NCBI GenBank assembly: GCA_035495435.1
Contig: DATJFV010000076.1
Coordinates: 1 to 30,810 of the forward strand
Length of the DNA stretch: 30,810 nucleotides
From: JBDSKH01 sp035495435
GTDB taxonomy: Bacteria; Actinomycetota; Actinomycetes; Actinomycetales; Microbacteriaceae
Direction: 5' to 3'
The translations under genes were made by a program, and so were the position numbers. This document shows positions 23,481 through 30,514 of this stretch, piece by piece. How positions within the stretch are numbered: the stretch's first letter is position 1; the number at the start of each line of letters is the position of its first letter. The notes beneath the pieces were generated by a model. It saw nothing but the letters and a program-made list of their open reading frames with translations, had not been told where the DNA came from and searched no databases.

Positions 23481-23909
23481 TCAGAAGAAGCGGCGCATGT
23501 ACTCTGCGCTCTCGTGGAAGCCGAGCCGGTCGTAGAAGCCGCCAGCGCGCCGGCTGGCGACGGTCAGCTGCGTCACGCCGCGGCGCTCGCACTCGGCCTC
23601 GACCGCTCGCACCAACTGCGTCCCGTAGTCGTGGCCACGTGCGTCAGCATCGACCACGATCTCTTGAAGCTGGGCCGATGGCCCGTTCGTTGCCAGCAGG
23701 GGCACGATTGTGGTGAGGGCGTATCCCTGAAGGGCTCCCCCATCGTCGACGACGAGCAGGAACACACTGGGGTGTTCGCCCGCGAAGTAGGACGCGATCG
23801 TCGTGTCGAACGCGTCACGAACCGGTGGCAGCGCATGACCCAGCTGTGCAACGAGGGCGTACAGGCCCTCTTCGTCGCCCGGCCGGGCCTCGCGGATCTG
23901 GCCGGCCAT
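23481..23909 (-). CDS. GNAT family N-acetyltransferase
   Basis: This 142-residue protein has the GNAT fold: IREARPGDEEGLYALVAQLG at the start, the acetyl-CoA strand and loop LQEIVVDADARGHDYGTQLVRAVEAE (RGxDYG variant of RGxGxG/A), and the C-terminal AGGFYDRLGFHES. Substrate unknown. Its ATG is only 2 bases after the ctaF stop without its own ribosome site, so it appears translationally coupled to the oxidase operon. Confidence 0.88.
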   Translation of the reverse strand: MAGQIREARPGDEEGLYALVAQLGHALPPVRDAFDTTIASYFAGEHPSVFLLVVDDGGALQGYALTTIVPLLATNGPSAQLQEIVVDADARGHDYGTQLVRAVEAECERRGVTQLTVASRRAGGFYDRLGFHESAEYMRRFF

Positions 23910-23911
23910 GC

Positions 23912-24361
23912 TCAGCGCGCGAAGTTGTTGCGGTAGTACTCGAAGTACCAGCCGATGAGCGCCACGACCGCCAGGGGCACACCGATGAACGAGATCCAGA
24001 CGCCGACGGCGATTCCGAGGAACACGAGCCCCGCCCCCAGCGCGAGCACCATCGGCCACCAGCTCCACGGGCTGAAGTATCCGATCTCCGGGTCGCCGTC
24101 GTCGATGTCCGCGTCGAGGCGATCCTCGGGCAGTTCGCCACCCTGCGAGCGTCGCGCCGCCGAGACGTAGAAGGCGATCAGCACGCTGAGCATGCCGGAC
24201 AGGCCGATCGCAACGGCACCCACCCATTCGACGGGTGTCTGCGGCGGCTGGGCCTCGATGGTGACGTTCTGATACTCCAACAGGTGCCAGACGATGTAGA
24301 TCGCGTCGGCGAGGAAGAAGAACCCCGCCAGGATCCAGAAGATGTTGGCGTTGACGCGCAT
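23912..24361 (-). CDS. ctaF: CtaF, actinobacterial cytochrome c oxidase subunit IV
   Basis: This 149-residue membrane protein is typical of the actinobacterial subunit IV. It has two N-terminal helices (IFWILAGFFFLADAIYIVWHLL and AVAIGLSGMLSVLIAFYVSA) and an acidic loop (EDRLDADIDDGDPEIGYFSPWSWWP). A further hydrophobic hairpin and the ending WYFEYYRNNFAR follow. It helps assemble the aa3 oxidase. Its ATG follows directly on the ctaD stop with no gap. Confidence 0.94.
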   Translation of the reverse strand: MRVNANIFWILAGFFFLADAIYIVWHLLEYQNVTIEAQPPQTPVEWVGAVAIGLSGMLSVLIAFYVSAARRSQGGELPEDRLDADIDDGDPEIGYFSPWSWWPMVLALGAGLVFLGIAVGVWISFIGVPLAVVALIGWYFEYYRNNFAR

Positions 24362-26092
24362 CTACTTGACCTTCCCATCCGCGACGTCGAGGACCGGGCG
24401 ATCGGGCGCATCCTTCAGCGGACCGACGCCGATCTGAGCAGTCAGCTCGGGGTGATGCAGGTCGAATGCCGGCGACTCCGATCGGATGCGCGGAATCGAG
24501 GTGAAGTTGTGGCGCGGAGGCGGGCATGAGGTCGCCCACTCGAGCGACCGCGCGTTGCCCCACGGGTCATCGACCGTGACGCGCACACCACGGCGCGCGG
24601 TGATCCACACGTTCAGCAGGAACGGCAGCATCGAGACGCCGAGGATCATGGCGCCGATCGTGGAGACCTGATTCATCCAGGTGACCCCGTCTGTGGGCAG
24701 GTAGCTCCAGTAGCGACGCGGCATGCCCATCACGCCGATCCAGTGCTGGATGAGGAACGTCATGTGGAACCCGATGAACAGCAGCCAGAAGTGCCACTTG
24801 CCGAGGGTCTCGTTGAGCATCTTGCCCGTCCACTTCGGCCACCAGAAGTAGAAGCCGCTGAACATGGCGAACACGACGGTGCCGAACACCACATAGTGGA
24901 AGTGCGCCACGACGAAGTAGGTGTCGGAGACATGGAAGTCGAGCGGCGGGCTGGCGAGGATGACACCGGTCAGGCCGCCGAAGGTGAAGGTGATCAGGAA
25001 CCCGATCGCCCACAGCATCGGGGTCTCGAACGTCACGGATCCGCGCCACATCGTGCCGACCCAGTTGAAGATCTTCACGCCGGTCGGCACCGCGATCAGC
25101 ATCGTGAGCAGGGCGAAGAAGGGCAACAGCACCGAACCGGTGACGTACATGTGGTGCGCCCAGACCGTCACGGACAGGGCTGCGATGGCGATCGTCGCGT
25201 AGACGAGGGTCTTGTACCCGAAGATGGGCTTCCGGCTGAACACCGGCAGCACCTCGCTGATGATGCCGAAGAACGGCAGCGCGATGATGTAGACCTCGGG
25301 GTGACCGAAGAACCAGAACAGGTGCTGCCACAGAATGGCACCGCCGTTTGCTGGGTCGAGCAGGTGCGCCCCGAATACGCGATCGGCGCCCAGCGCGAAC
25401 AACCCCGCCGCCAGCACCGGGAAGGCGAGGAGCACCAGGATCGAGGTGACCAGGGTGTTCCAGGTGAAGATCGGCATGCGGAACATCGTCATGCCGGGTG
25501 CGCGCATGGTGATGATCGTCGTGATGAAGTTCACCGCGCCGAGGATGGTGCCGAAACCGGCCAGGCCGAGGCCGAAGACCCACAGGTTGCCGCCCACACC
25601 GGGTGTGAACGTGGTGTTGGACAGCGGCGCGTATGCGAACCAGCCGAACGATGCGGCACCCTGCGGGGTGAAGAAGCCGGCCGAGGCGATGAGCCCGCCG
25701 AAGAGGTAGAGCCAGTACGCGAAGGCGTTCAGCCGCGGGAACGCGACATCCGGCGCGCCGATCTGCAGCGGCATCGCCACGTTGGCGAACCCGGCGAACA
25801 GCGGGGTTGCGAACAGCAGCAGCATGATCGTGCCGTGCATGGTGAACAGCTGGTTGTACGCCTCACCGGTCGGCACCAGCTTGAGTCCCGGCTCGAACAG
25901 CTGCGCGCGGATCACGAGCGCCATCACGCCGCCGATGAGGAAGAACAGGAACGAGCTGATCAGGTACAGATACCCGATCGTCTTGTGGTCGGTGGTGGTG
26001 ATCCACTTGACGAACACGTTGCCCTTGCGCTCGACCGTCGGCGTGCCGAAGGTGCGGCTCGTCGACGGGGCGGGAGCTGTTGCGGTACTCAC
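24362..26092 (-). CDS. ctaD: CtaD, cytochrome c oxidase subunit I
   Basis: This 576-residue subunit, with 12 predicted helices, carries haem a and the haem a3-CuB centre. Visible signatures are the first haem histidine in LFTMHGTIMLLLFATP, the CuB site with the His-Tyr pair in WFFGHPEVYIIALP, the two CuB histidines in WAHHMYVTG, and the haem ligands in VAHFHYVVFG. It reduces oxygen to water and pumps protons. The GTG start overlaps the ctaC stop (GTGA). The hydrophilic ends are normal for actinobacteria. Confidence 0.97.
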   Translation of the reverse strand: MSTATAPAPSTSRTFGTPTVERKGNVFVKWITTTDHKTIGYLYLISSFLFFLIGGVMALVIRAQLFEPGLKLVPTGEAYNQLFTMHGTIMLLLFATPLFAGFANVAMPLQIGAPDVAFPRLNAFAYWLYLFGGLIASAGFFTPQGAASFGWFAYAPLSNTTFTPGVGGNLWVFGLGLAGFGTILGAVNFITTIITMRAPGMTMFRMPIFTWNTLVTSILVLLAFPVLAAGLFALGADRVFGAHLLDPANGGAILWQHLFWFFGHPEVYIIALPFFGIISEVLPVFSRKPIFGYKTLVYATIAIAALSVTVWAHHMYVTGSVLLPFFALLTMLIAVPTGVKIFNWVGTMWRGSVTFETPMLWAIGFLITFTFGGLTGVILASPPLDFHVSDTYFVVAHFHYVVFGTVVFAMFSGFYFWWPKWTGKMLNETLGKWHFWLLFIGFHMTFLIQHWIGVMGMPRRYWSYLPTDGVTWMNQVSTIGAMILGVSMLPFLLNVWITARRGVRVTVDDPWGNARSLEWATSCPPPRHNFTSIPRIRSESPAFDLHHPELTAQIGVGPLKDAPDRPVLDVADGKVK

Positions 26093-26997
26093 TTGCCGTT
26101 CTCCTCAGTGGCGGAGGCATCAGCGGGGTCGCTGTCCTGTCCGGCGCCGTTCCCCGGCAGGTTGGTGTTGGTGTTGTACTCGGGCCCGAGCTGGCCGACG
26201 TAGCCTGCCGCCTTCAGTTCGGCCATGTGCTGCTCGTACTCCGCCTCGGAGACCACCTTCACGGTGAAGAGCATGAGCGAGTGGTACTCGCCGCAGAGCT
26301 CAGCGCACTTGCCGTGGTAGGTGCCCTCCTTGAGCGGCACGAAGTACATGTAGTTGGACTTCGCCGGGATCATGTCCTTCTTGTAGAGGAAGTCCAGAAT
26401 CCAGAAAGAGTGGATGACGTCGCGCGACTCGACGTTGATCTCGATGCGCTTGCCGACCGGCAGGTACAACACCGGCAGCTCGTCCTCTTTGACGCCACCG
26501 GGCTCGTTCTCAAGCTCTTGCGCCTGGATGCCGGGCGAGTAGACGTTGGAGTCGACGTAGTTGAAGTCCCAGGCCCAGCGCTTGCCGTAGACCTGAATGT
26601 GCACCTCGGGGTCGTTGTTCGCCTCGATCTGCGCCTGGTCGCGTGCCGTGAAGGCGAAGAATCCCAGAACCAGGATCAGCGGCACGATCGTGTAGAAGAT
26701 CTCGATCGGCAGGTTGTAGCGCAGCTGAACCGGCAGGCCGGTCTGACCCTTGCGCCGGCGATAGGCGACGGCGGCCCAGATGATCAGCCCCCATGTGACG
26801 AGACCCACGGCGAGCAGGACGATCCAGGACGTCGTCCACAGGCCGATGATGGTGCCGGTGTGGTCGGTGGTCTGGGGATCGCCGGGCAGGAACCCCTGCA
26901 ACTGCTGCTGGGTGCACCCCGCCAGCACGATCGAGACGGCGGCGCCGATCGGGACGACAGCCCACTTGGCCAACCGGGAGCGGTGCTTGGGACGCAC
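26089..26997 (-). CDS. ctaC: CtaC, cytochrome c oxidase subunit II
   Basis: This 302-residue subunit carries the CuA centre: CAELCGEYHSLM, with Cys231, Cys235, His239 and Met242. The N-terminus is a lipoprotein signal with lipobox LAGC (Cys28), so Lnt encoded in this window may acylate it. Two membrane helices follow. The frame can extend to a GTG at 27048, but that would place the start at the promoter. The GTG at 26997 has a GAGAGG site 6 bases upstream and gives a proper signal peptide, so I chose it. First gene of ctaC-ctaD-ctaF. Confidence 0.95.
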   Translation of the reverse strand: MRPKHRSRLAKWAVVPIGAAVSIVLAGCTQQQLQGFLPGDPQTTDHTGTIIGLWTTSWIVLLAVGLVTWGLIIWAAVAYRRRKGQTGLPVQLRYNLPIEIFYTIVPLILVLGFFAFTARDQAQIEANNDPEVHIQVYGKRWAWDFNYVDSNVYSPGIQAQELENEPGGVKEDELPVLYLPVGKRIEINVESRDVIHSFWILDFLYKKDMIPAKSNYMYFVPLKEGTYHGKCAELCGEYHSLMLFTVKVVSEAEYEQHMAELKAAGYVGQLGPEYNTNTNLPGNGAGQDSDPADASATEENGK

Positions 26998-27037
26998 AGA
27001 AAGCCTCTCAACGAAACGGAGCTGGTTCGCCTTCGAG

Positions 27038-27043
27038 TCTATA
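27038..27043 (-). promoter_or_regulatory. Probable -10 element of the ctaC operon
   Basis: TATAGA on the - strand lies 40 bases before the chosen ctaC start, leaving a leader with the GAGAGG site. The region where a -35 would be expected (around 27061-27066) falls inside the erpA terminator hairpin. Confidence 0.5.
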
Positions 27044-27050
27044 ACCACGA

Positions 27051-27078
27051 AGGGCGCCGACCAGCCGGTCGGCGCCCT
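27051..27078. terminator. Terminator hairpin between erpA and ctaC
   Basis: AGGGCGCCGACC (27051-27062) pairs perfectly with GGTCGGCGCCCT (27067-27078) around a 4-base loop. It starts 19 bases after the erpA stop on the - strand and separates erpA from ctaC. Confidence 0.85.
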
Positions 27079-27097
27079 CGAGAACGTGTGTGTCGCT

Positions 27098-27445
27098 CTA
27101 GTGGAACGAATCCCCGCACGCGCATGAGCCCTGGGCGTTGGGATTGTCGATGGTGAAGCCCTGCTTCTGGATGGTGTCCTCGAAATCGATGGTCGCTCCG
27201 ATGAGGTACGGCACGCTCATCTTGTCGACGACGACCTCCACGCCGTCGAAGTCACGCGTGGCGTCGCCATCGAGCAGGCGCTCGTCGAAGTAGAGCTGGT
27301 AGATGAGACCGGAGCATCCGCCCGGCTGTACCGCCACGCGCAGGCGCAGATCATCGCGCCCCTCCTGCTCGAGCAACCGGCGCACCTTGTCGGCTGCGGT
27401 GTCGGTGAGGGCGACCTCGTGCGTGGCCAGGGCGGTGTCTGTCAT
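27098..27445 (-). CDS. erpA: ErpA/IscA-type iron-sulfur cluster insertion protein
   Basis: This 115-residue A-type carrier has the three conserved cysteines: Cys44 (GGCSG) and Cys108/Cys110 (SCACGDSFH). It receives Fe-S clusters and hands them to target proteins, which may include the Rieske subunit. The frame is open to 27487, but TACAAT lies 7 bases before the ATG at 27445, which makes that the likely leaderless start. The same gene sits close to ctaC in Mycobacterium (Rv2204c and Rv2200c). Confidence 0.93.
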   Translation of the reverse strand: MTDTALATHEVALTDTAADKVRRLLEQEGRDDLRLRVAVQPGGCSGLIYQLYFDERLLDGDATRDFDGVEVVVDKMSVPYLIGATIDFEDTIQKQGFTIDNPNAQGSCACGDSFH

Positions 27446-27452
27446 GTCAGCG

Positions 27453-27458
27453 ATTGTA
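27453..27458 (-). promoter_or_regulatory. Probable leaderless -10 element of erpA
   Basis: TACAAT on the - strand, 5 of 6 bases of TATAAT, lies 7 bases before the erpA ATG. No ribosome site is present. Confidence 0.6.
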
Positions 27459-27473
27459 CGTCGTCCGGGCTCG

Positions 27474-28862
27474 CTATGCCCGTGCATCCAAGCGTGCCAG
27501 GAGCAGCGCCTCCGAGAGGATCGCGTGCTGGAACGTGGGCAGGTGCAGGGACTCGTTCGGGCTGTGCGCTCGCGCGTCCGGGTCTTCGACTCCGGTGATC
27601 AGGATCTGCGCGGCGGGGTACCGCTCCACGAGGTCGGCGATGAACGGGATCGAGCCGCCCGACCCCATCAGCACCGGTTCATGCCCGAATGCCTCGGCCA
27701 TCGCATCCAGCGCCTCGCCTGCGGCCCAGCCGCTGGTGTCGACGAGGAACGGCTGACCCGAGTCGAGGTCCTCGATCTGCCACTGTGCACCGAACGGGAT
27801 GTGCTCGGCGATGTGCGCCTCGAGGGCGTCGTAGTACTCCTGCCAGGTCTGCCCCGGAGCGACGCGGGCGCTGACCCGAAGCCGCACGCTCGGCACCAGG
27901 GTGTTGGATGCGTTGCGCACGCTCGGGGCATCGATGCCGGTCACCGTGATCGACGGCTGGTACCAGGTGCGCGACAACAGGTCTCCCGAGCCGATCGGCT
28001 CGACCCCCTCGAGCAACCCCGTCTCAGCACGCAGTTGCGCCTCGTCGTAGTCGGGCGTGTCGGCGTCGTGGCTGCGCAGACCCTTCACGGCGACCGACCC
28101 GTCGGCGTTCCAGAACGTGGCGCACAACCGCACAGCGGCGAGCATCGCGTCGGGCACGGCGCCGCCGAACTGGCCGGAGTGCGAGGCGTGATCGAGCGTC
28201 GAGATGCGCAGGTTGAAGGCGACGGCTCCGCGCAGGCCGACGGTCAGCGCCGGCGTCTCGAGATCCCAGTTTCCGGAGTCCGCGACGACGATCACGTCGG
28301 CGGCGAGCTTGTCGTGGTAGCGCTCGAGAATCGCGGGGAGCGATCGCGAGCCGAACTCCTCCTCGCCCTCGGCGAACAGCACGATGCCCACATCGGGGTC
28401 GGATGCCACGGTGAGCAGCGCGCGGATGGCACCGATGTGGGCCATCACCCCCGCCTTGTCGTCGGCGCTGCCGCGACCGTAGAGCCGCTCGCCGCGGAGC
28501 GTCGGCTCGTACGGCTTCGACTCCCAGTCCTCGTCCTCCCCCGGCGGCTGCACGTCGTGGTGCGCGTAGAGCAGGACCGTGGGGCGACCATTCCGGGCGG
28601 CGCGAGTCGCGATGACCGCCGGCAACCCGAGCGGTCCGCCCTCGGAGATCGGCAACCGCACGATCTCGACCTCGTCGAACACGCCAGTTGCCCGGGCGAG
28701 ATCGGCCACCTTCTCGGCGCTCGCGATCACGTGATCGTGATCGAAGTCGTCCCAGGAGACGGACGGGATGCGGACCAGGTCGGAAAGGTCGGCGATCGCG
28801 GCCGGGAGGCCGGCCTGAACCGCATCGGTCAATTCGCGGGCGTGAGGAGACTGCGTTGCCAT
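27474..28862 (-). CDS. M20 family metallopeptidase (dipeptidase)
   Basis: This 462-residue di-zinc exopeptidase has the M20 signatures: AHHDVQP (His101, Asp103), YGRGSADDKAGVMAHIGA with the bridging Asp, and the catalytic Glu pair in FAEGEEEFGS. A lid/dimerisation domain spans roughly 195-345. The C-terminal His is probably in EDPDARAHSPNESLHL. Cytosolic dipeptidases of this type release amino acids from small peptides; substrate unknown. The ATG lies 14 bases from the start of the divergent DUF3043 gene. Its stop is 28 bases upstream of the erpA start. Confidence 0.92.
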   Translation of the reverse strand: MATQSPHARELTDAVQAGLPAAIADLSDLVRIPSVSWDDFDHDHVIASAEKVADLARATGVFDEVEIVRLPISEGGPLGLPAVIATRAARNGRPTVLLYAHHDVQPPGEDEDWESKPYEPTLRGERLYGRGSADDKAGVMAHIGAIRALLTVASDPDVGIVLFAEGEEEFGSRSLPAILERYHDKLAADVIVVADSGNWDLETPALTVGLRGAVAFNLRISTLDHASHSGQFGGAVPDAMLAAVRLCATFWNADGSVAVKGLRSHDADTPDYDEAQLRAETGLLEGVEPIGSGDLLSRTWYQPSITVTGIDAPSVRNASNTLVPSVRLRVSARVAPGQTWQEYYDALEAHIAEHIPFGAQWQIEDLDSGQPFLVDTSGWAAGEALDAMAEAFGHEPVLMGSGGSIPFIADLVERYPAAQILITGVEDPDARAHSPNESLHLPTFQHAILSEALLLARLDARA

Positions 28863-28876
28863 GGGAGAATCCTGTC
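28863..28876. promoter_or_regulatory. 14-base divergent start region with two overlapping weak -10 hexamers
   Basis: GAGAAT (28865-28870) lies 6 bases before the + strand ATG at 28877. CAGGAT (complement of 28869-28874) lies 6 bases before the - strand ATG at 28862. The hexamers share two bases. Both lack the first T of TANNNT, so the call is weak. Confidence 0.3.
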
Positions 28877-29437
28877 ATGGCAAAGTCCGCCCGCCCCGAG
28901 CCCGCCGCCGACGACGCCGTGTCGGCCTCCACCAAGGGTCGCGCCACCCCCACCCGCAAAGAGCAGGAGGCGGCACGTAAGCGCCCCCTGGTCCCCACCG
29001 ATCGGCGTCTCGCCGCGAAGCAGTCGCGCGCACAGACCAACGAGGCGCGGGAGCGCCAGCGCATCGGCATGGCCAACGGCGAAGAGCGTTACCTGCCCCA
29101 GCGCGACAAGGGTCCGCAGAAGCGCTACGTGCGCGACTACATCGACGCGCGGTGGAGTCTCGGCGAGTTCCTCCTGCCGCTCCTGCTGCTCACCATCCTG
29201 AGCTACTTCTTCGAGTCGATCGCCGCCTACGTGCTGCTGGGGATCTGGGCCGTCATCGCCATTCTCATCGTCGAGGGCCTGGTCGTGGGCTTCCTGTTGC
29301 GACGCAAGCTGGCCGCGAAGTTCGGCGCCGACAAGGTCGAGCGGGGCGTGCGCTGGTACGCGTTCATGCGCATGATCCAGATGCGCGTGCTGCGGCTTCC
29401 CAAGCCCCAGGTGAAGCGGGGCCAGTTCCCCTCCTGA
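28877..29437 (+). CDS. DUF3043 domain membrane protein
   Basis: This 186-residue actinobacterial protein of unknown function has the DUF3043 pattern. The basic N-terminus contains GRATPTRKEQEAARKRPLV and RRLAAKQSRAQTNEARERQR. Then comes PQRDKGPQKRYVRDYIDARWSLGE, two membrane helices (FLLPLLLLTILSYFF and YVLLGIWAVIAILIVEGLVVGF) and a basic C-terminus. Both ends are probably cytoplasmic. It converges on pyrD with 7 bases between stops. Confidence 0.9.
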   Translation: MAKSARPEPAADDAVSASTKGRATPTRKEQEAARKRPLVPTDRRLAAKQSRAQTNEARERQRIGMANGEERYLPQRDKGPQKRYVRDYIDARWSLGEFLLPLLLLTILSYFFESIAAYVLLGIWAVIAILIVEGLVVGFLLRRKLAAKFGADKVERGVRWYAFMRMIQMRVLRLPKPQVKRGQFPS

Positions 29438-29444
29438 GCCCCGC

Positions 29445-30491
29445 CTACGCGACGGGCGGAGTGCGGCGCGCGCGGCGTTCCGCGGCCAAGTGGCGGTTGA
29501 TCTCGCGCGCCCAGAGCGGTCCGCGGTACAGGAAAGCGGTGTAGCCCTGCACGAGGGTGGCGCCGGCCGCGAGCCGGGCCGAGACGTCCGCACCGGTCTC
29601 CACGCCGCCCACCGAGATGATGCACATCCCGGGCGGGACGGCGGCGCGCAGCACCCGCAGCAGTTCCAGCGACCGGCCCGCGAGCGGAGCACCCGAGAGC
29701 CCGCCGGCTCCGGCTGCCTCCACCACCGCCGGGTCGGTGCGCAGACCCGCGCGCGACAGCGTCGTGTTGGTGGCGACGATGCCCGACAGGCCCAGCCGCA
29801 CCACCAGGGCGGCGATCCGGCGGGCCTCGTCGTCGCTGAGATCGGGGGCGATCTTCACCAGCACCGGGACCCCGGCCGCCGCGTCGCGCACCGCCTCCAG
29901 CAGCGGCGCCAGGCGGTCCAGCTCCTGCAGACCCCGCAAACCCGGCGTATTCGGCGAACTGACGTTCACCACGAGATAGTCGGCGTGCTGCGCCAGCGTC
30001 CGGGTGCTTGCCAGGTAATCGGGGATCGCGTCGTCGACCTCGACGACCCGCGACTTGCCGATGTTCACCCCGATCACGGGGCGTCGGCGCCGGGACGCGG
30101 CACGACGCAGGCGGGGCGCCACCGCATCCGCCCCGCCGTTGTTGAAACCCATCCGGTTGATGACGGCGCGATCGGGGATCAGGCGGAACAGACGCGGCCG
30201 CGGGTTGCCCGGCTGGGCGAGGGCGGTCACCGTGCCGATCTCGACATGACCGAAGCCCAGGATGCCGAGGCCGGCGATCGCGCGCGCGTCCTTGTCGAAA
30301 CCGGCCGCCACGCCGAAGGGCGAGGGGAACGTGGTGCCGAGCGTCCGCACCAGCAGGCCCGGATCGGGGCGTGTTGCGGCGGCGACCAGCGGTCCGACGA
30401 TCGGCAGCGCCCGGATCACCGCCATCGCGAGATGATGCGCGGTCTCGGGATCGAAACGGGACAGGACGGCGCGGAAGAGGAGTCCGTACAT
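29445..30491 (-). CDS. pyrD: PyrD, quinone-dependent (class 2) dihydroorotate dehydrogenase
   Basis: This 348-residue flavoenzyme oxidises dihydroorotate to orotate in pyrimidine synthesis, passing electrons to menaquinone. Class 2 features are the amphipathic N-terminal extension (MYGLLFRAVLSRFDPETAHHLA) and the FMN segments AAGFDKDA and MGFNNGG. The active-site block NVSSPNTPGLR carries the catalytic Ser, and VKIAPDLSDDE follows. I chose the ATG at 30491 because TAGCCT lies 7 bases upstream; a GTG two codons earlier would be one base from that element. It feeds the same quinone pool as the qcr complex. Confidence 0.95.
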   Translation of the reverse strand: MYGLLFRAVLSRFDPETAHHLAMAVIRALPIVGPLVAAATRPDPGLLVRTLGTTFPSPFGVAAGFDKDARAIAGLGILGFGHVEIGTVTALAQPGNPRPRLFRLIPDRAVINRMGFNNGGADAVAPRLRRAASRRRRPVIGVNIGKSRVVEVDDAIPDYLASTRTLAQHADYLVVNVSSPNTPGLRGLQELDRLAPLLEAVRDAAAGVPVLVKIAPDLSDDEARRIAALVVRLGLSGIVATNTTLSRAGLRTDPAVVEAAGAGGLSGAPLAGRSLELLRVLRAAVPPGMCIISVGGVETGADVSARLAAGATLVQGYTAFLYRGPLWAREINRHLAAERRARRTPPVA

Positions 30492-30498
30492 CGCCACC

Positions 30499-30504
30499 AG
30501 GCTA
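30499..30504 (-). promoter_or_regulatory. Probable leaderless -10 element of pyrD
   Basis: TAGCCT on the - strand lies 7 bases before the pyrD ATG and 10 bases after the nrdR stop codon. Confidence 0.5.
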
Positions 30505-30514
30505 CCGGCGCGGA

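Larger units (their letters stand above)
458..28542. repeat. Dispersed polar heptamer GGGGGAG pointing to dif
   Basis: By eye GGGGGAG occurs on the + strand at 458, 1527, 4477, 5305, 8502, 8510, 9297, 10487, 10868 and 10882, all left of dif. The complement CTCCCCC occurs at 12196, 13095, 13441, 14108, 14188, 22270, 23735 and 28536, all right of it. I found no copy in the opposite orientation on either side. This is how FtsK-orienting (KOPS) or other replichore-polar motifs behave. The function is inferred. Confidence 0.55.

Noticed and set aside
23104..23909. GNAT plus small partner as a toxin-antitoxin pair
   Set aside because: The GNAT is a free-standing amino-group acetyltransferase type and the partner is a VOC-fold protein, not a DNA-binding antitoxin.
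24743..26203. A 486-residue frame antisense to ctaD
   Set aside because: It is a shadow of the oxidase gene, with extreme Glu/Arg/His composition.
26998..27048. A longer CtaC starting at the GTG at 27048
   Set aside because: That start would lie upstream of the predicted transcription start and would bury the lipoprotein signal peptide behind 17 extra residues.
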